Origin: Torymus aiolomorphi
Taxonomy: Eukaryota > Arthropoda > Insecta > Hymenoptera > Torymidae
Length of the DNA stretch: 64,000 nt
NCBI GenBank assembly: GCA_036365515.1
Contig: CM070876.1
Location: forward strand, 123,026,810-123,090,809
Direction: 5' to 3'
Part shown: positions 10,855 through 22,862 of the stretch, in pieces
Layout of the letters: each line of letters begins with the position of its first letter
How positions within the stretch are numbered: position 1 is the stretch's first letter
The notes under the pieces: generated by a model
The model's input: the letters and a program-made list of their open reading frames with translations, nothing else
Told to the model about the DNA's origin: nothing
Databases searched by the model: none
Translations under genes and position numbers: made by a program

Positions 10855-11105
10855 CCAGAGGTGGAGGGGACGGTGGAGGGGATGGTGGAGAGGACGGTAG
10901 GTGGAGAGCGATGGAGGGGATGGTGGAGGGCCGTGGAGGGGATGGTGGAGGACCGTAGAGGAGATGGTGGTCTGATTAAAAAATAACGTGATTTTTGAAC
11001 GAATTTAACGTTAAAAGGTGGAGGGGACAGTGAAGGGGCAACAAATAGGTATGTGGAGGGGACAGTGGAGGGGACGGTGGAGGGCGGTGGAGGGGACGGC
11101 GGAGG
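10855..11105. repeat. G-rich minisatellite (GGTGGAGGGGAC units)
   Basis: Imperfect 12-bp units GGTGGAGGGGAC/T are interrupted at about 10970-11020 by AT-rich sequence. The tract lies just inside the minus-strand Helitron 5' end at 11148. The G-runs spaced 2-7 bases apart could form G-quadruplexes on the plus strand. Confidence 0.7.
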
Positions 11106-11143
11106 GACTGCGTTCAGATATAGCAGTAACGCCTATATAATAT

Positions 11144-11148
<5 letters not shown>

Positions 11149-11187
<39 letters not shown>

Positions 11188-11958
11188 TTATCGGGGATTA
11201 TGAAGCCCAACCCTGTATATTAGTACCTACAGCCGAGAGTTCCCTATGGCAAGTGACTAAAGAAATAATGGGCCCTGGGGTTATAGACTCTATGTCGGGC
11301 CGCATAAACCCCTATATGAGGCGTTTCACGTCAACTGCCCCTGCGCGCGCCGCTGGAGCCCCATATCATGCTATTTCTAACTCACGTTTATGATACTAAA
11401 ATATACTTAAAAAAATTGTTTGATAAGCGTTTTCGACGTATTTCTTCCTCAGCTTTCCAATGGCGTAAGCAGTTTTTCCGAAATTTTCAATTTTCACCTT
11501 CAAAAAGTACAAAACATGTTATATCTCAAAAAGTGTATTTTTAATATTTTTTTTTACCCTCTAGATCGAAAGCTGAGCATTTTTTACGTAGGAAAGGATA
11601 TTTTCCAAAGAGTGCCCGAGATGCTTTTTGCGAGAAATAGAATGCAAAAGAGTTTTTGAAGATGAAAATGGAAAATTTTTAAAAAACTACCAACATCATT
11701 GGAAACCTGAGGAAAAAATACGTCGAAAACGCATATCAAACAATTTTTTTAAGTACTTATTAGTATCATAAACATGAGTTAGAAATAGCAGGTTTTGGGG
11801 CTCGCGCACCGCGTGCTGGGAAAGTTGACGTGAAACGCCTCATATTTAGAAATATTATGAAGCCCGGGCTGCATAATCAAAATCGGGCTCGATAAACACC
11901 TATATATAAAAAAACGGGCTTTATAAACCCCTTTCGAGAAATGTATGTATATATATAT
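11149..11958. mobile_element. Core-motif element E1 (TA-bounded), split by a MITE
   Basis: Starts with (TA)n, has arms containing ATGAAGCCC/GGGCTTTATAAA-type units, and contains the core GTGACTAAAGAAATAAT at 11253-11269 followed by the conserved GGGGTTATAGACTCTA. A palindromic MITE (11317-11842) sits inside it. It is homologous to E2 (11960-12195) in opposite orientation. No protein is encoded. Confidence 0.6.
11317..11842. mobile_element. Palindromic MITE, TGAGGCGTTTCACGTCA family, copy 1
   Basis: 526 bp with near-complete self-complementarity: left end TGAGGCGTTTCACGTCAAC, right end GTTGACGTGAAACGCCTCA, flanked by TA on both sides. Related copies are at 36043-36553 and 46315-46825, and a longer relative at 31740-33574. 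The TA flanks suit a Tc1/mariner-type target, but no transposase for it is visible. Confidence 0.8.
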
Positions 11959-11959
11959 A

Positions 11960-12200
11960 CATTTGTTTTAACAGATTTATGGAGCCCTTTTATACACATG
12001 AGCATATTTATGGAGCCCGTTTTCTTTTATGGAGCCCGGATCCCATAAAATATTTTACTCGGGCGTTTATGGAGCCCGATCTAGAGTCTATAACCCCAGG
12101 GTCCATTATTTCTTTAGTCACTTGCCATAGGGATCTCTGGGCTGTAGGTACTAATATACAGGGATGGGCTCCATAAACGGATGGGGGGATAATTATATAT
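11960..12200. mobile_element. Core-motif element E2 with TTTATGGAGCCC arms
   Basis: Four TTTATGGAGCCC units precede the core (complement of GTGACTAAAGAAATAAT, 12105-12121) and one inverted unit GGGCTCCATAAA follows it. The element ends in a (TA)n tract from which Helitron H1 begins at 12206. Core flanks (CCCTATGGCAA and GGGTTATAGACTCTA) match E1 closely. The core lies 85 bp upstream of the H1 end. Confidence 0.6.
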
Positions 12201-12244
12201 ATATATCTTACTATACTATATAGTTGTAAGCTGCATTGAGTCGT

Positions 12245-12575
12245 TAACCCTCCGCGTCCCTCCGCATCCGTCCGCGTCCCTCCGCGTCCCTCCACGTCCC
12301 TCCGCGTCTCTCCGCGTCCCTCCGCGTCCCTACGCGTCCCACCGCCTCCCTCCGCATCCCTCCGCAAAGTGCCCTCCACAAAATAACGTAAAATTCACTG
12401 TTTTCTTGCGTTATTTGGGGTCTGCATTGTCCCTCCGAATGTCCCACCGCATCCCTACGCGTCCCTCCACATCCCTCCGCACCCCTCCGCATCCCACCGC
12501 GTACCTCCGCAAAAAGGGTCTTGTCCCTCCGCTTCCCTCCGCGTTCCTCCGCATTGTCCCTCCGCATTGCCCCTC
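12245..12575. repeat. C-rich minisatellite (TCCCTCCGCG units) of Helitron 5' region
   Basis: Imperfect 10-bp units TCCCTCCGCG/A recur on the plus strand, so the minus strand has GGG runs spaced about 7 bases apart, a possible G-quadruplex. Homologous tracts are in H2 (about 37840-37970) and H3 (about 47170-47410). Minus-strand open frames full of RRDAEGRGG-type repeats arise from this unit and are not genes. Confidence 0.75.
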
Positions 12576-12986
12576 TAATGACAACTCTCTGTGATGCAGA
12601 AGACACTTCTGCGACAACTTTTGCATCGCTCCGTTGTCAATTCTTCACCTCAATACACAAATAACAGGCTGCTTTCTCAAAACAAACTATGCCACCCTCC
12701 TGCCATCAGCGCAAGAAGCGCGTTCGCGCATTTATTATAATGCGCGCCTTTTCTCCGCAATTAACGATACCAATTAATTACAGAGCAACTTTTTGAAAGG
12801 AAACTTCTTAATTATTCAAATCAAGGATAACGCCAAACTCACGCGAGCGCAGCGCGGCGTATGCGCATTCATTTGACAGTTCAATTACAAGTCGAACGCT
12901 GTCCGTATTTTTTCTTTCCAAAGAAAAGTGCAGCAACTGCAAACATAGCATGAGAAAACGGCGAGAGACGGATTGAGTGCCTTCGT

Positions 12987-13041
12987 TAGTTCTTTCTCTC
13001 CCCCTCTCTCTATCTCTCTCCTCTTCTCTCTCTTTCTCTTA
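12987..13041. promoter_or_regulatory. Polypyrimidine (CT)n tract upstream of Helitron ORF
   Basis: A TCTTTCTCTCCCCCTCTCTC-like tract lies about 150 bp upstream of the Helitron coding start. It is conserved at the same place in H2 (38377-38432) and H3 (47826-47879). On the other strand it is (GA)n, the type of site bound by GAGA factor in flies. A promoter role is inferred from position and conservation only. Confidence 0.4.
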
Positions 13042-13179
13042 TAGACATAAAGTGTAGGAGAGGCGTTGCCGAGTTCGTCCTCGAACATCTTGCGTCATCA
13101 TTCTTTTCTACGTTAAAAGTAAATAAACAGAAATGTAGTAAAAATAAAAATTTAGAGTATGAATCATATTTTCGTAATA

Positions 13180-13352
13180 TGAGTTATGTTTGTAAATTTT
13201 GTTCGGCAGTATATTGGAAAGAAGAAAATCATAAATCAATAATGTTGTAGTAAGGGTAAAATAATTTTGTCTCCGCTAAGTACATATAATAAAACACTAA
13301 AGAATCTATTATTATATGATAATAATTTTCGAACTTTAATCAGATATTATAA
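13180..13352 (+). pseudogene. Helitron Rep/helicase N-terminal piece (H1)
   Basis: The start matches the H3 frame at 48014 (MSYVCKFCSAVYWKEE), a Cys-rich N-terminal motif typical of animal Helitron proteins. A frame slip follows near 13245 (the ICCSKGK segment is out of frame). The piece ends at a (TA)n tract (13355-13375), after which the sequence continues in inverted orientation. Non-functional. Confidence 0.7.
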
Positions 13353-13375
13353 TAACTATATATATATATATATAT

Positions 13376-13545
13376 GTAATTGGCTACACGAAGGTTCTGT
13401 ATCTTTTTTTGGTAATAAAGTATTTGGCGTTAAATGACAAACTTGTCTTTGAATTTTGAAATTATAAATAGCTTTTTTCTTTTCCTATTTTACGTTTGCT
13501 CTAAATGTAGCAAAGCAAAATTAGTTATTATAATATCTGATTAAA
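13376..13545 (-). pseudogene. Inverted Helitron N-terminal segment between two (TA)n tracts
   Basis: Reverse complement of this stretch aligns with 48195-48340 of H3 (coding for CFATFSAKVKYEKKKAIYNL and following residues). It is the direct continuation of the preceding plus-strand piece but is flipped, and both breakpoints are (TA)n tracts (13355-13375 and 13551-13569). A TA-mediated inversion is the simplest explanation. Confidence 0.75.
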
Positions 13546-13569
13546 GATTATTATATATATATATATATA

Positions 13570-15097
<1,528 letters not shown>

Positions 15098-15512
15098 AAT
15101 AATAAATAAAAAATAAATAAATTAATTAACGTCGGAATGTGCCACTATAATTATTTCCAAATTAGGAATCCCTCATAATTATGATCTATGCGGTTATCCA
15201 AAAAATAGTTCTAATGATAAAGAATACAGATATTTAAGTAAATTATCACATCATGTTGACCCAATGGTATTTCCATTATTTTTTGCTTCAGGAGATTTAG
15301 GCTGCATAGAGAGTATTGGTTATACTAAAAAACCATATGATTCAAAAGAAAACCTTCTAACAATATTACAGCACTATTCTTATAGGTTTGAGGGATCATG
15401 TTATAATAGTGTATTAAATATATCAGAAAATTTTGAAAAAAAGAAAGAGTAGGAAATATTTTTGTACTACCAGCAACTTATATAGGTAGTCCTAGATAAG
15501 AAGATGAGCTAT

Positions 15513-15615
15513 GAGGTTTCGGGACCACGTGGAGATTCGGGACCACGTGGGGATTCGGGACCATGTGGGGTTCGGGAACACGTGGGGATTCGGGCTCACG
15601 TGGGGATTCGAGCTC
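15513..15615. repeat. Subterminal 18-bp repeats with CACGTG boxes (left)
   Basis: About six units of GGACCACGTGGGGATTCG type immediately inside the left end; mirrored at about 29130-29218 on the right. CACGTG is a bHLH (E-box) site, but a regulatory role is only inferred. A diverged GGATTCTGGAA-type tract occupies the same place in the 56487-56822 element. Confidence 0.65.
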
Positions 15616-15743
15616 ATGGATTGGAGTGAGGATTCAGGAAAAGTGAGGATCTAGTGAGTGTATCTGGGTGTGTGTGCGGGTGAATAATTTTATTTCACAT
15701 TTAAATATATAGTCGCCCTGAAAAGGGCGGATTGATAATAACA

Positions 15744-16144
15744 AAATTAAAATAGTTGTCGGGCAACTTGTGCGACCTGGCTCCTACAGCGACTAATACA
15801 TAGGATTTCGACTTCGGGTGATGACTCAGCCGAGTCGATCAAGATCACCTCAGGTGACCGCTGCTGGTCTACGCTGGACGGGTGTTGTTCTAACTGCTGC
15901 GGCAACGGGCGCTGCGGGTGCTGTGGTGGTTGCGCAGTCGGCGGCTCCTCAAGGTACCGCCCAGCCTCGACATCATATACTAACATATGGTCCAGAGAAT
16001 CCGAACTAATGTTAATATAGATATCGAGGCTCGCACCGATGATGACGGTGATGCACTTGAGGGTTTGGGAGACGCCATCTCAGTCGACACTTCTTCAGCC
16101 AACGCAGCAGAAGTAACTTCGCACAGCAAATCCAATGAACTCAT
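15744..16144 (-). pseudogene. Polinton terminal gene, left-arm copy (frameshifted)
   Basis: The ATG at 16144-16142 starts the same protein as the right-arm gene at 28621, but the frame shifts after the residues SILT near 16005-16010. The second half continues in another frame (15747-15986). A TATA-like box (TATAAAA on the minus strand, 16186-16180) lies 36 bp upstream of the ATG. Broken copy of an unrecognised gene. Confidence 0.6.
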
Positions 16145-16415
16145 CTTAGCGAATGTACAGAACTCCCGAATGCGCCTAGTTTTATACACGAAGCGCAGAC
16201 CTGCACGCCGCTGGGCGAGAGCCGCCACCACCGCCGCCGCCACCGCCGCCGCTCAAGCAAATGCTGTGATTGGTGCGGAGTAGCTCTTCGCCGCCGCCGC
16301 TCGGCATTGGGGCGGAGAAGATGCGGTCGCGCGCCGATTGATGCAGAGTAGCTCTACGCCGCGACCGCCGCCGCCGCCGCTCATTGACTCGCGGCGGAGT
16401 AGCTTCGACGATCCT

Positions 16416-16422
16416 TATAAAT
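16416..16422 (+). promoter_or_regulatory. TATA box pointing inward (left arm)
   Basis: TATAAAT with a CAACACTTC start-like sequence about 30 bp downstream; mirrored at 28343-28349 on the minus strand. It lies between the GC-rich segment and the 150-bp repeats and would direct transcription toward the element centre. No large ORF follows directly, so its target is unknown. Confidence 0.4.
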
Positions 16423-16499
16423 GAGACGCGCCCGGCTGCAACAACACTTCTCTCGCGCGAGTGCCCGAGTGCCGGTCGCTGCGCGAGCCCTCGCTACTC

Positions 16500-17110
16500 T
16501 TCAAAAAAATTCCACCAACGTCATTCGATAGTATATTAAAAGTATGTCCCCCGTATTGCTGCACCCCCAAAATTTCATCCGTTTTTCGATCCGAGCGCTC
16601 CTCCTCGAGTTATAAGCGAAAAACCAAAATTTCTACCCCCACCAACGGTTTTCGAAAATTTCGCGAACGTCATTCGATAGTATATTAAAAGTATATCCCC
16701 CCTATTGTTATACACCCAAAATTCGTCCGTTTTTCGATCCGAGCGCTCCTTCTCGAGTTATAAGCGAAAAACCAAAATTTCTACCCCCACCACCGCTTTT
16801 CGAAAATTCCGTCAACGTCATTCGATAGTATATTAAAAGTATGCCCCCCCTATTGTTAGACGCCCAAAATTTCGTCCTTTTCTCGATCCGAGCGCCTCTT
16901 CTCGAGTTATAAGCAAAAAACCAAACTTTCTACCCCCACCACCGGTTTCCGAAAATTCCGCCATCGTCATTCGATAGTATATTAGAAGTATGTCCTCCCT
17001 ATTGTTAGACCCCCAAAATTTCGTCCTTTTTTCGATCCGAGCGCCTCTTCTCGAGTTATAAGCAAAAAACCAAAATTTCTACCCCCACCACTGGTTTTCG
17101 AAAATTCTTT
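16500..17110. repeat. 150-bp tandem repeat, about four units (left arm)
   Basis: Units begin near TTCGAAAATTCCGCCAACG and contain CATTCGATAGTATATTAAAA, TTTCGTCCGTTTTTCGATCC and CTCGAGTTATAAGC. Homologous arrays lie at about 27790-28265 (right arm) and 56850-57310 (P2), so the array is an ancestral part of this Polinton lineage. Short open frames across it are probably incidental. Confidence 0.85.
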
Positions 17111-17331
17111 CAATGGACAAATATGAGATATCCCTCAGAGGTAGATAAAACGCCCCGACCCTGCCAGGTATACGGCAGGCCTTGAACAGGTTGCCTTAAA
17201 ATTTTGGTGCTTGTTCAATACTTATCTAAACCTAGGCATATGCCCTATTTTTCGATGTATCATCCAAATAACGCTTCCGAATTTGACAGTCCCATATACA
17301 GACCGTTCATAGGGAAATTATAAAAAAAAAA

Positions 17332-17496
17332 TGGGCTGGCACCCGCATGGAAATTATAGATGTTATGAACGGGCCGCATGACTCAACTGATGTGGTTAGG
17401 CGCGAAAATTTAAAATATTTAAATCACAATATAGAAGATAGTTTGAGACCTTTGTATCATAAAAATAATACTGATATTCTTTTGCGATTACTCTAA
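17332..17496 (+). pseudogene. Small conserved Polinton ORF fragment (left arm)
   Basis: An open frame starts W-A-G-T-R-M-E-I-I-D-V-M-N-G and ends L-L-R-L-L before TAA. The A-run at 17322-17331 causes a frameshift relative to P2 (57331-57582), where the reading continues upstream. The same frame is present in the right arm (27419-27590, minus). Conservation of the frame in three copies suggests a real former gene. I do not recognise its product. Confidence 0.45.
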
Positions 17497-17499
17497 AAT

Positions 17500-18680
17500 T
17501 TTTCTTGCATCACAGAAGTTTAAATTAATACTTTTTTAATATTTAGAAAAGAAATATAATGTATTAAAATATATAGTGTGCGCTTGATTTCAGCTAGTTC
17601 TCTCCCTTTTGAAAAATAATACCTATATCTGAATGCAAACTACTCAGGTCACATATGATTTAATTATAGTGTTTTTAACCTTCTCAAAGTGAAATAAAAA
17701 TTGCAGCAAATAGTTTATTTATTTGATTTCAGAAACAATATTACTAACATATTACACAAGTAAAAAAATAATACATGGGTAGTTCCTTTAGTGGGACAGG
17801 ATTTTTTAGCAAAAGTTAGACAAACAGCCGGTAGTAGGATAATTCGAGGTTCTGTTAAACAATATTAGATTTTCGACACTCTACAAATACGAAAAATAAT
17901 TTCTTTTTTGCCCGCAAATAATTATTGCAAAATTATAGTAAAAAAAAAACATCATTGAACCACCTCTATTCAGTGTATAAAATGTATTTAGCGACTCATT
18001 TATATTATCCTATTATTAACAGTTTATACATGAAATAGGTCTTATAAAATAATAAATGCTCAAATTTATTGTAGAAAATGGCAATGCTATCCGTAAAATA
18101 AATAAATAAATACTACTCAATTATAGACATCCTACATACTTAAAATTTAGGGAGGCACTCAATTTTCGTATCTTGAATAATAGTTGAATGTTTATAAATG
18201 AACTGAAAGTATAAACCTTATTCAAAGAAAGAAAGATACATAGTTTTTCAGATGACTTTTATCGTTTTGAAATTGAAATGAATGAGGTGGTTGAAAAGGG
18301 AATTTTTACTTTTATGTATTGGATAATCAATTTAATACTGTCCCGGATACCCACCTGTTCTGCAGATTAGGGCTTAATATGTATAACTCGGAAAACTCAT
18401 GTACGCAAAACGTGAACTGCTACGCAGTTGAAAATCTGAGTTCGTGATCTGAGATCGGCAGTCACTGCAGTTTTTCCGCGACTCTGAATCCTTTATATCA
18501 TTCACCTTAAATAATCGGTAATTTCAGGCTCTTCATTTGTCAACAGAGCATGGCGGGAAATAGAAAAAAAATGACAGGGTATTTGAAAATATTTGTTTAC
18601 CACAACAATTTTATTGAAAATTAACATTTGGCTTAGCCAATATCTCAATTTTTAGATAGTCTATTACAATATAACTTTGA
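17500..18680. other. Arm segment without a recognisable gene
   Basis: AT-rich sequence present in the left arm, the right arm (about 26240-27418) and P2 (59745-59937 plus 63547-64000). No open frame or motif stands out. The conservation follows from copy descent rather than visible constraint. Confidence 0.5.
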
Positions 18681-18813
18681 AAGATTAATTTATGATACTA
18701 GCATTGCGAAGTTCACTAAGAATAAAACGGATTTCACCATAGTTATTTCTTATTTCCATGTTTTGCTCAGCAACGAGTACTTGTAAGCGATCAACTAATT
18801 TGTTAGGATCATC

Positions 18814-19758
18814 TCAGACGTCGAGTTCGTATGCAGTTGTAACATCTACTCGCGAGATTTTGGGAGCAACTTCTTCCTCTTCATCATCACTAGTCCACTG
18901 TCTCTTTTTACTTTCACGTTGATATCTCCAAATAATAAAGTTATAATTCTTACGAATTCTTCTAGGTAAATATTCATCGGTTGAGAAATCTGATGCATCT
19001 TCACTAGAATGATCAGCTTCATAATAATTATCGGTCTCGTTAGAATGCGAGTTAACTCGTGTATCAACAGTTATGAGCTTCTTTAGAGGATTGACTATTG
19101 GTTCAAGTATCTTTTTCGCTGCCACTGGATTAGTTTGCTCAACCCTTTCACTTTTCTCTCTTCCGTTAACATTATCTTCTCGAGGTAATCGCGAGATACG
19201 TTTTACAGACGACTTTTCGAACATTGGAGCAATGAAATTATAAAATTTGTTACTCTTTAGTTTTCGAATCGATTCATTCACGCAATAGTGCTTTTTGTGA
19301 GCGCTCGAAACTTCAATAATCATACGATAATTATCCAAATCATCTGAATTGATAAGACTTTTATCCGGAAGATTTTTGAATAGTAATTGCAGTAATCCTA
19401 CGGACAAACGATAGTTTCGTTCCTCTATCCGGACAAAGTCACCTTCAAATTTTATTGGAGAATTTCCGATCATAAGTAAATTTCCCCGCTTGTAAACACC
19501 ATAAATATTATCCAGATATCTCCTAGAAGTACCGTTTAATTTCGTTACATATTTCTTGACTAGTTTTGCAAATTTACCATTATTGGAGCTAGCTATTTTA
19601 TTATGGTTAGGGCTCATATTAGATAGTTTGATTTCAGAAGTTTCCATATCATCAGCTGTATCCAGAAATTCAGCACTTTTTGTCAAACCTAATAAAGACT
19701 GTGATTTTTGTACTACTGCATCCTGAAATTTGCTAATAACATCCGGTGTGTTTGCCAT
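18814..19758 (-). CDS. Polinton-associated protein of unknown function (left arm)
   Basis: A 314-residue frame starts at the ATG at 19758. The central part (residues about 78-165) has the pattern RRYLDNIYGVYKRGNLLMIG followed by LLQLLFKNLPDKSLI, which I recall from multicopy unnamed proteins that travel with Polinton-like packaging ATPases in arthropod genomes. The C-terminal third is basic then acidic (TSDDEEEE), with possible nuclear-localisation clusters RRIRK and KKRQ. A TGA at 18814 ends it, but the same frame stays open for 42 more codons to a TAA at 18685, in a stretch (DPNKLVDRL) also typical of the family end. This TGA is therefore probably a nonsense mutation. Transcribed toward the near end of the element. 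Role unknown. Confidence 0.6.
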   Translation of the reverse strand: MANTPDVISKFQDAVVQKSQSLLGLTKSAEFLDTADDMETSEIKLSNMSPNHNKIASSNNGKFAKLVKKYVTKLNGTSRRYLDNIYGVYKRGNLLMIGNSPIKFEGDFVRIEERNYRLSVGLLQLLFKNLPDKSLINSDDLDNYRMIIEVSSAHKKHYCVNESIRKLKSNKFYNFIAPMFEKSSVKRISRLPREDNVNGREKSERVEQTNPVAAKKILEPIVNPLKKLITVDTRVNSHSNETDNYYEADHSSEDASDFSTDEYLPRRIRKNYNFIIWRYQRESKKRQWTSDDEEEEVAPKISRVDVTTAYELDV

Positions 19759-19814
19759 GTTTATGCTTAATTAGTTTAGCGTCAATTGAATAAATATACC
19801 GCCATCATCCTTTT

Positions 19815-21240
19815 TTATACTTTTATGCTATTATAGAGTAACACCTTCTATATCATACAGTCAAAACTTTTAAACTTTTATGCTATAGGGTAACACCTTT
19901 TTGAACTTTTATTCTATTATAGAGTAACACATTTTTATGTTATAGAATAACACCTTCTATGTCATACAGTTAAAACTTTTTAAACTTTGTGTCATAGAGT
20001 AACACCTTTTTTATGTCATAGAGTAACAACTTTTTATGTCATAGAGTTACACATTTTTCATGTTATAGAGAAGCACCTTTTTTATGTAATAGAGTGGCAC
20101 CTTTTTGAACTTTTATGATATAGAATAACACCTTTTTGAACTTTTATACTATACAGTAACACATTTTCATGTTATAGAGTAACACCTTCTATGTCATTGT
20201 TAAAACTTTTTAAACTTTGTGTCACAGAGCAATACCTTTTTTATTTCATAAAGTAGCACCTTTTTATGTCATAGAGTGACGAGTGACATGTTTTTTATGT
20301 CATAGAGTTACATCTCTTTTATGCAATAGAGTAACACCTTTTTATGTTATTTAGCATCATCTTAATAAATATATCGCCAACATCCTTTTTATACTTTTAT
20401 ACTATAGAGTAACACTATCTTGAACTTATCTGCTATTATAGAGTAGTACCTTCTATGTCACACAATAACATCTTTTTACACTTTATGTCATAGAGTAACA
20501 CATTTTTTATGTCATAGAGTAACACCTTTTTTATGTTATAGATTAACACCTTTTTTATGTTATAGAGTAACACCTCTTTTATGTCATAGAGTAACACCTT
20601 CTTTATGTCATAGAGTAACACCTTCTTTATGTCATAGAGTGGCATGTTTTTTATGTCATAGAGTTACACCTTTTTTATGTCATAGAGTGACATGTTTTTT
20701 ATGTTACAGTCATACCTTGTTTATGTCATAGAGTAACACCTTCTTTATGTCATAGAGTGACATGTTTTTTATGTCATAGAGTGACATCTTCTTTATTTTA
20801 CAGAGTCATACCTTCTTTATGTCATAGAGTAACAGCTTTTTTATGTCATAGAGTAACATCTTTTTGTGTCATAGAGTGAAACCTTCATTGCTATAGAGTA
20901 ACACCTTTTTGAACTTTTATGTCATAGAGTAACACATTTCATGTTATTTAGCATCCTCTGAATAAATATACATCCAACATCCTTCTTATATTTTTAAACT
21001 ATAGAGTAACACCATCTTGAACTTACCTGCTATTATAAAGTAGCACCTTCTATGTCACACAATAATATCTTTTTACACTTTATGTCATAGAGTAACACCT
21101 TTTTATGTTATAGTGTCACACCTTTTTTATGTCTTATGGTAACACCTTTTTTTGTCATAGAGTGACACCTTTTTTATGTTATATCGTCCCACCTTTTTTT
21201 ATATCATAGAGTAAGACCTTTTTACGGTGCAGAGTAACAC
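19815..21240. repeat. 24-bp tandem repeat array, ATAGAGTAACACC orientation (left arm)
   Basis: Dozens of imperfect units TATGTCATAGAGTAACACCTT with variants (GTGACA, lengthened T-runs, inserted GAACTTTTATG). The unit is near 24 bp, so the minus strand locally reads as an eight-residue repeat LLYDIKKV (20436-20645). Frequent frame breaks make translation unlikely. After 21475 the orientation reverses. Confidence 0.85.
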
Positions 21241-21470
21241 CTTTTATGATGACGTCTCTCTACCCATAAACTGTTCGTACACAATAAGTGGTGATGATGG
21301 CGGTGATGGCGGTGATGGCGTCTCCTTACCCGTAAGCTTTTCCTATATAATACGTGGTCATGATGTCGATGGTAGTGGTGATGGTGAGCTTACCACGGGG
21401 ATAGAAGCCAATCCTCCAAGCGAACGCTTGTATTTGTAGGTGCTCTGCCCAATTCGACTACTTTGCTGCA
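21241..21470. other. Spacer with GGTGATGG triplet repeats between inverted arrays (left arm)
   Basis: GGTGATGGCGGTGATGG-type triplet repeats and a CGAACGCTTGTATT stretch separate the two oppositely oriented arrays; mirrored at about 23520-23715. An open frame of 70 codons crosses it but looks like a by-product. Confidence 0.5.
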
Positions 21471-21474
21471 AAAG

Positions 21475-21905
21475 GTCTTACTCTGTGATATAGAAGGTGT
21501 TACTCTATGACATAAAAAAGGTTTTACTGTATAGCATAAACATTCAGAAAGGTGTTACTCTATAACATAAAAGTTCAAAAATGTGTTACTCTCTGATGCA
21601 AAAGGTATAACTCTATGACAAAAAAGTTTTACTCTATAACAAAAAAGGTCGATCAATTAAAAAAGGTGTTACTCTATGACATAAAAAGGTGCTACTCTAT
21701 GACATAAAAAAGATGTTACTCTGTAACATTAAAAGGTGTCACTCTATAACATAAAAAAGGTGTTACTCTATGACATGAAAAAAGGTGTCGCTCTATAACA
21801 TAAAAGTTTGAAAAGGTGCCACTCTATGACTTAAAAAGGCATTACTTCATAATATAAAAGTTCGAAAAGGTGTCACTCTATGACATGAAAAAGATGTCAC
21901 TCTAA
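21475..21905. repeat. 24-bp tandem repeat array, inverted orientation (left arm)
   Basis: Units read GGTGTTACTCTATGACATAA, the complement of the array at 19815-21240. Each Polinton arm thus contains its own inner inverted repeat. Mirrored at about 23265-23510. Confidence 0.85.
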
Positions 21906-22297
21906 TTTCCCGAGCATCGTGCGGGCCGCCACCCCGAGAATAACTTCGTCTTGAAGGAATTAGTCTCTCTAATGGACAATAGTGAACCACTGTCTCTTCA
22001 AAGAGCCGTGTCCATGGAAGAGACTGACAGATAAGTATAGAGAAGAGAATCTATAGTTGGAGCGTCACTGTCATGGACCACCGTGGTCATCAGGCGATTT
22101 TGACTATACTCTCATCGGTATGATTATTCGTGAGACTCTTAAGATGCTAGGGGAAGGTGGGGCTATTTTTAGCTGCAAATTTTGAGGTTATGGTTGCATT
22201 TGTAACATATGTATTGGAAGTGGTAGAAATTGAAACAGTCGAATATAAATAATTTAAAAAATAAAGTACCACATATAACACCACTTAAAACTTTTTT
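21906..22297. other. Innermost left-arm segment
   Basis: Moderately GC-rich, unlike its neighbours, and mirrored at about 22863-23262. It contains CGGGCCGCCACCCCGAG and a 20-codon open frame from 21972. No gene is recognised. Palindrome symmetry stops at its inner edge, just after AAAACTTTTTT. Confidence 0.5.
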
Positions 22298-22376
22298 ACT
22301 GATATGATACCGATATGACCTATATACATTTTAAAGAATTATGCCTAAGTGTTGGAGAGATGATAAGTATGGTTTT

Positions 22377-22790
22377 CTAGTCATCCATAAAGATAGAGGA
22401 ATAAATGATGGCAGATTTCGCAAGGGCTTTGATAATTTTGCTATAAATATAGCATACGCAGAGGTAACAATCAGCAGTTTCTGACTGAACGTTGAAACGA
22501 CAACACTTAGAGCATAATTCTTTAAAATGTATATAGATCATATCGGTATTTACGTGATTGTCATAGATATGCTTTAGATTTACTTCATCTTGTCTAAAAA
22601 TAGCAAGTAAGTTTACATTATCTCTGACAAGATGTTTTGGAACGTGAGCATAAGTTTGGCATAGATAAAAACAATCAACCTTTTCATGTCTACCCATGCA
22701 GAAAAAGGCTCTAACATTATCCTGTTTTTCGTAAGCAATATCGTCGAATATCATGATAGAGTTCGGAAGTGCGTGGTGAAAGCTATCACC
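22377..22790 (-). pseudogene. A32-type packaging ATPase, C-terminal half (Polinton)
   Basis: The frame is open from 22790 with the first ATG at 22754. It begins with a Walker B segment (SIMIFDDIA: hydrophobic strand then two acids), followed by GRHEKVDCFYLCQTYAHVPK and NLKHIYDNHVNTDM. These are characteristic of the A32/FtsK-HerA-like genome-packaging ATPases of Polintons and related viruses, which drive DNA into capsids. The Walker A half is missing: the frame meets a stop 13 codons upstream, where the sequence approaches the palindrome arm. The fragment occupies the unique centre and marks where the rest of the element was lost. Assignment from recognised motifs; confident of the family, not of the subfamily. 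Confidence 0.75.
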
Positions 22791-22862
22791 TCATGCAATT
22801 TGGAGGTGGGCCGTTATGGGTTTTGCGTGTAAATCAAAATGGAGCCAGTCTGCCATATTGCA

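Larger units (their letters stand above)
7350..11148 (-). mobile_element. Minus-strand Helitron (H4), non-autonomous or composite
   Basis: The 3' end lies at 7350. Read on the minus strand, a hairpin GGGGGCGAAGCCCCC is followed by CTAG and then T of a (TA)n tract, the Helitron terminus format. The same GAGCGGAGCGAG sequence precedes the hairpin in H1-H3. The candidate 5' end is T at 11148 (TCCCTATATTATATAGG), again against (TA)n, with a G-rich minisatellite just inside. The helicase fragments inside run on the opposite (plus) strand, so H4 either received a second Helitron or has been rearranged. 7386-8500 holds no recognisable gene. Confidence 0.5.

Noticed and set aside
12008..12626. Several minus-strand open frames with RRDAEGRGG repeats
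   Set aside because: Direct translation of the TCCCTCCGCG minisatellite. The same frames appear in the homologous tracts of H2 and H3, with no sign of a protein.
16461..16688. 75-residue frame over the 150-bp repeats (similar at 28077-28337 and 57008-57193)
   Set aside because: The frame follows the tandem unit and is interrupted differently in each copy; no evidence for selection.
21227..21439. 70-residue Gly/Asp-rich open frame (mirrored at 23531-23743)
   Set aside because: Arises from GATGGT triplet repeats; the frame crosses a repeat-array boundary and lacks any domain.
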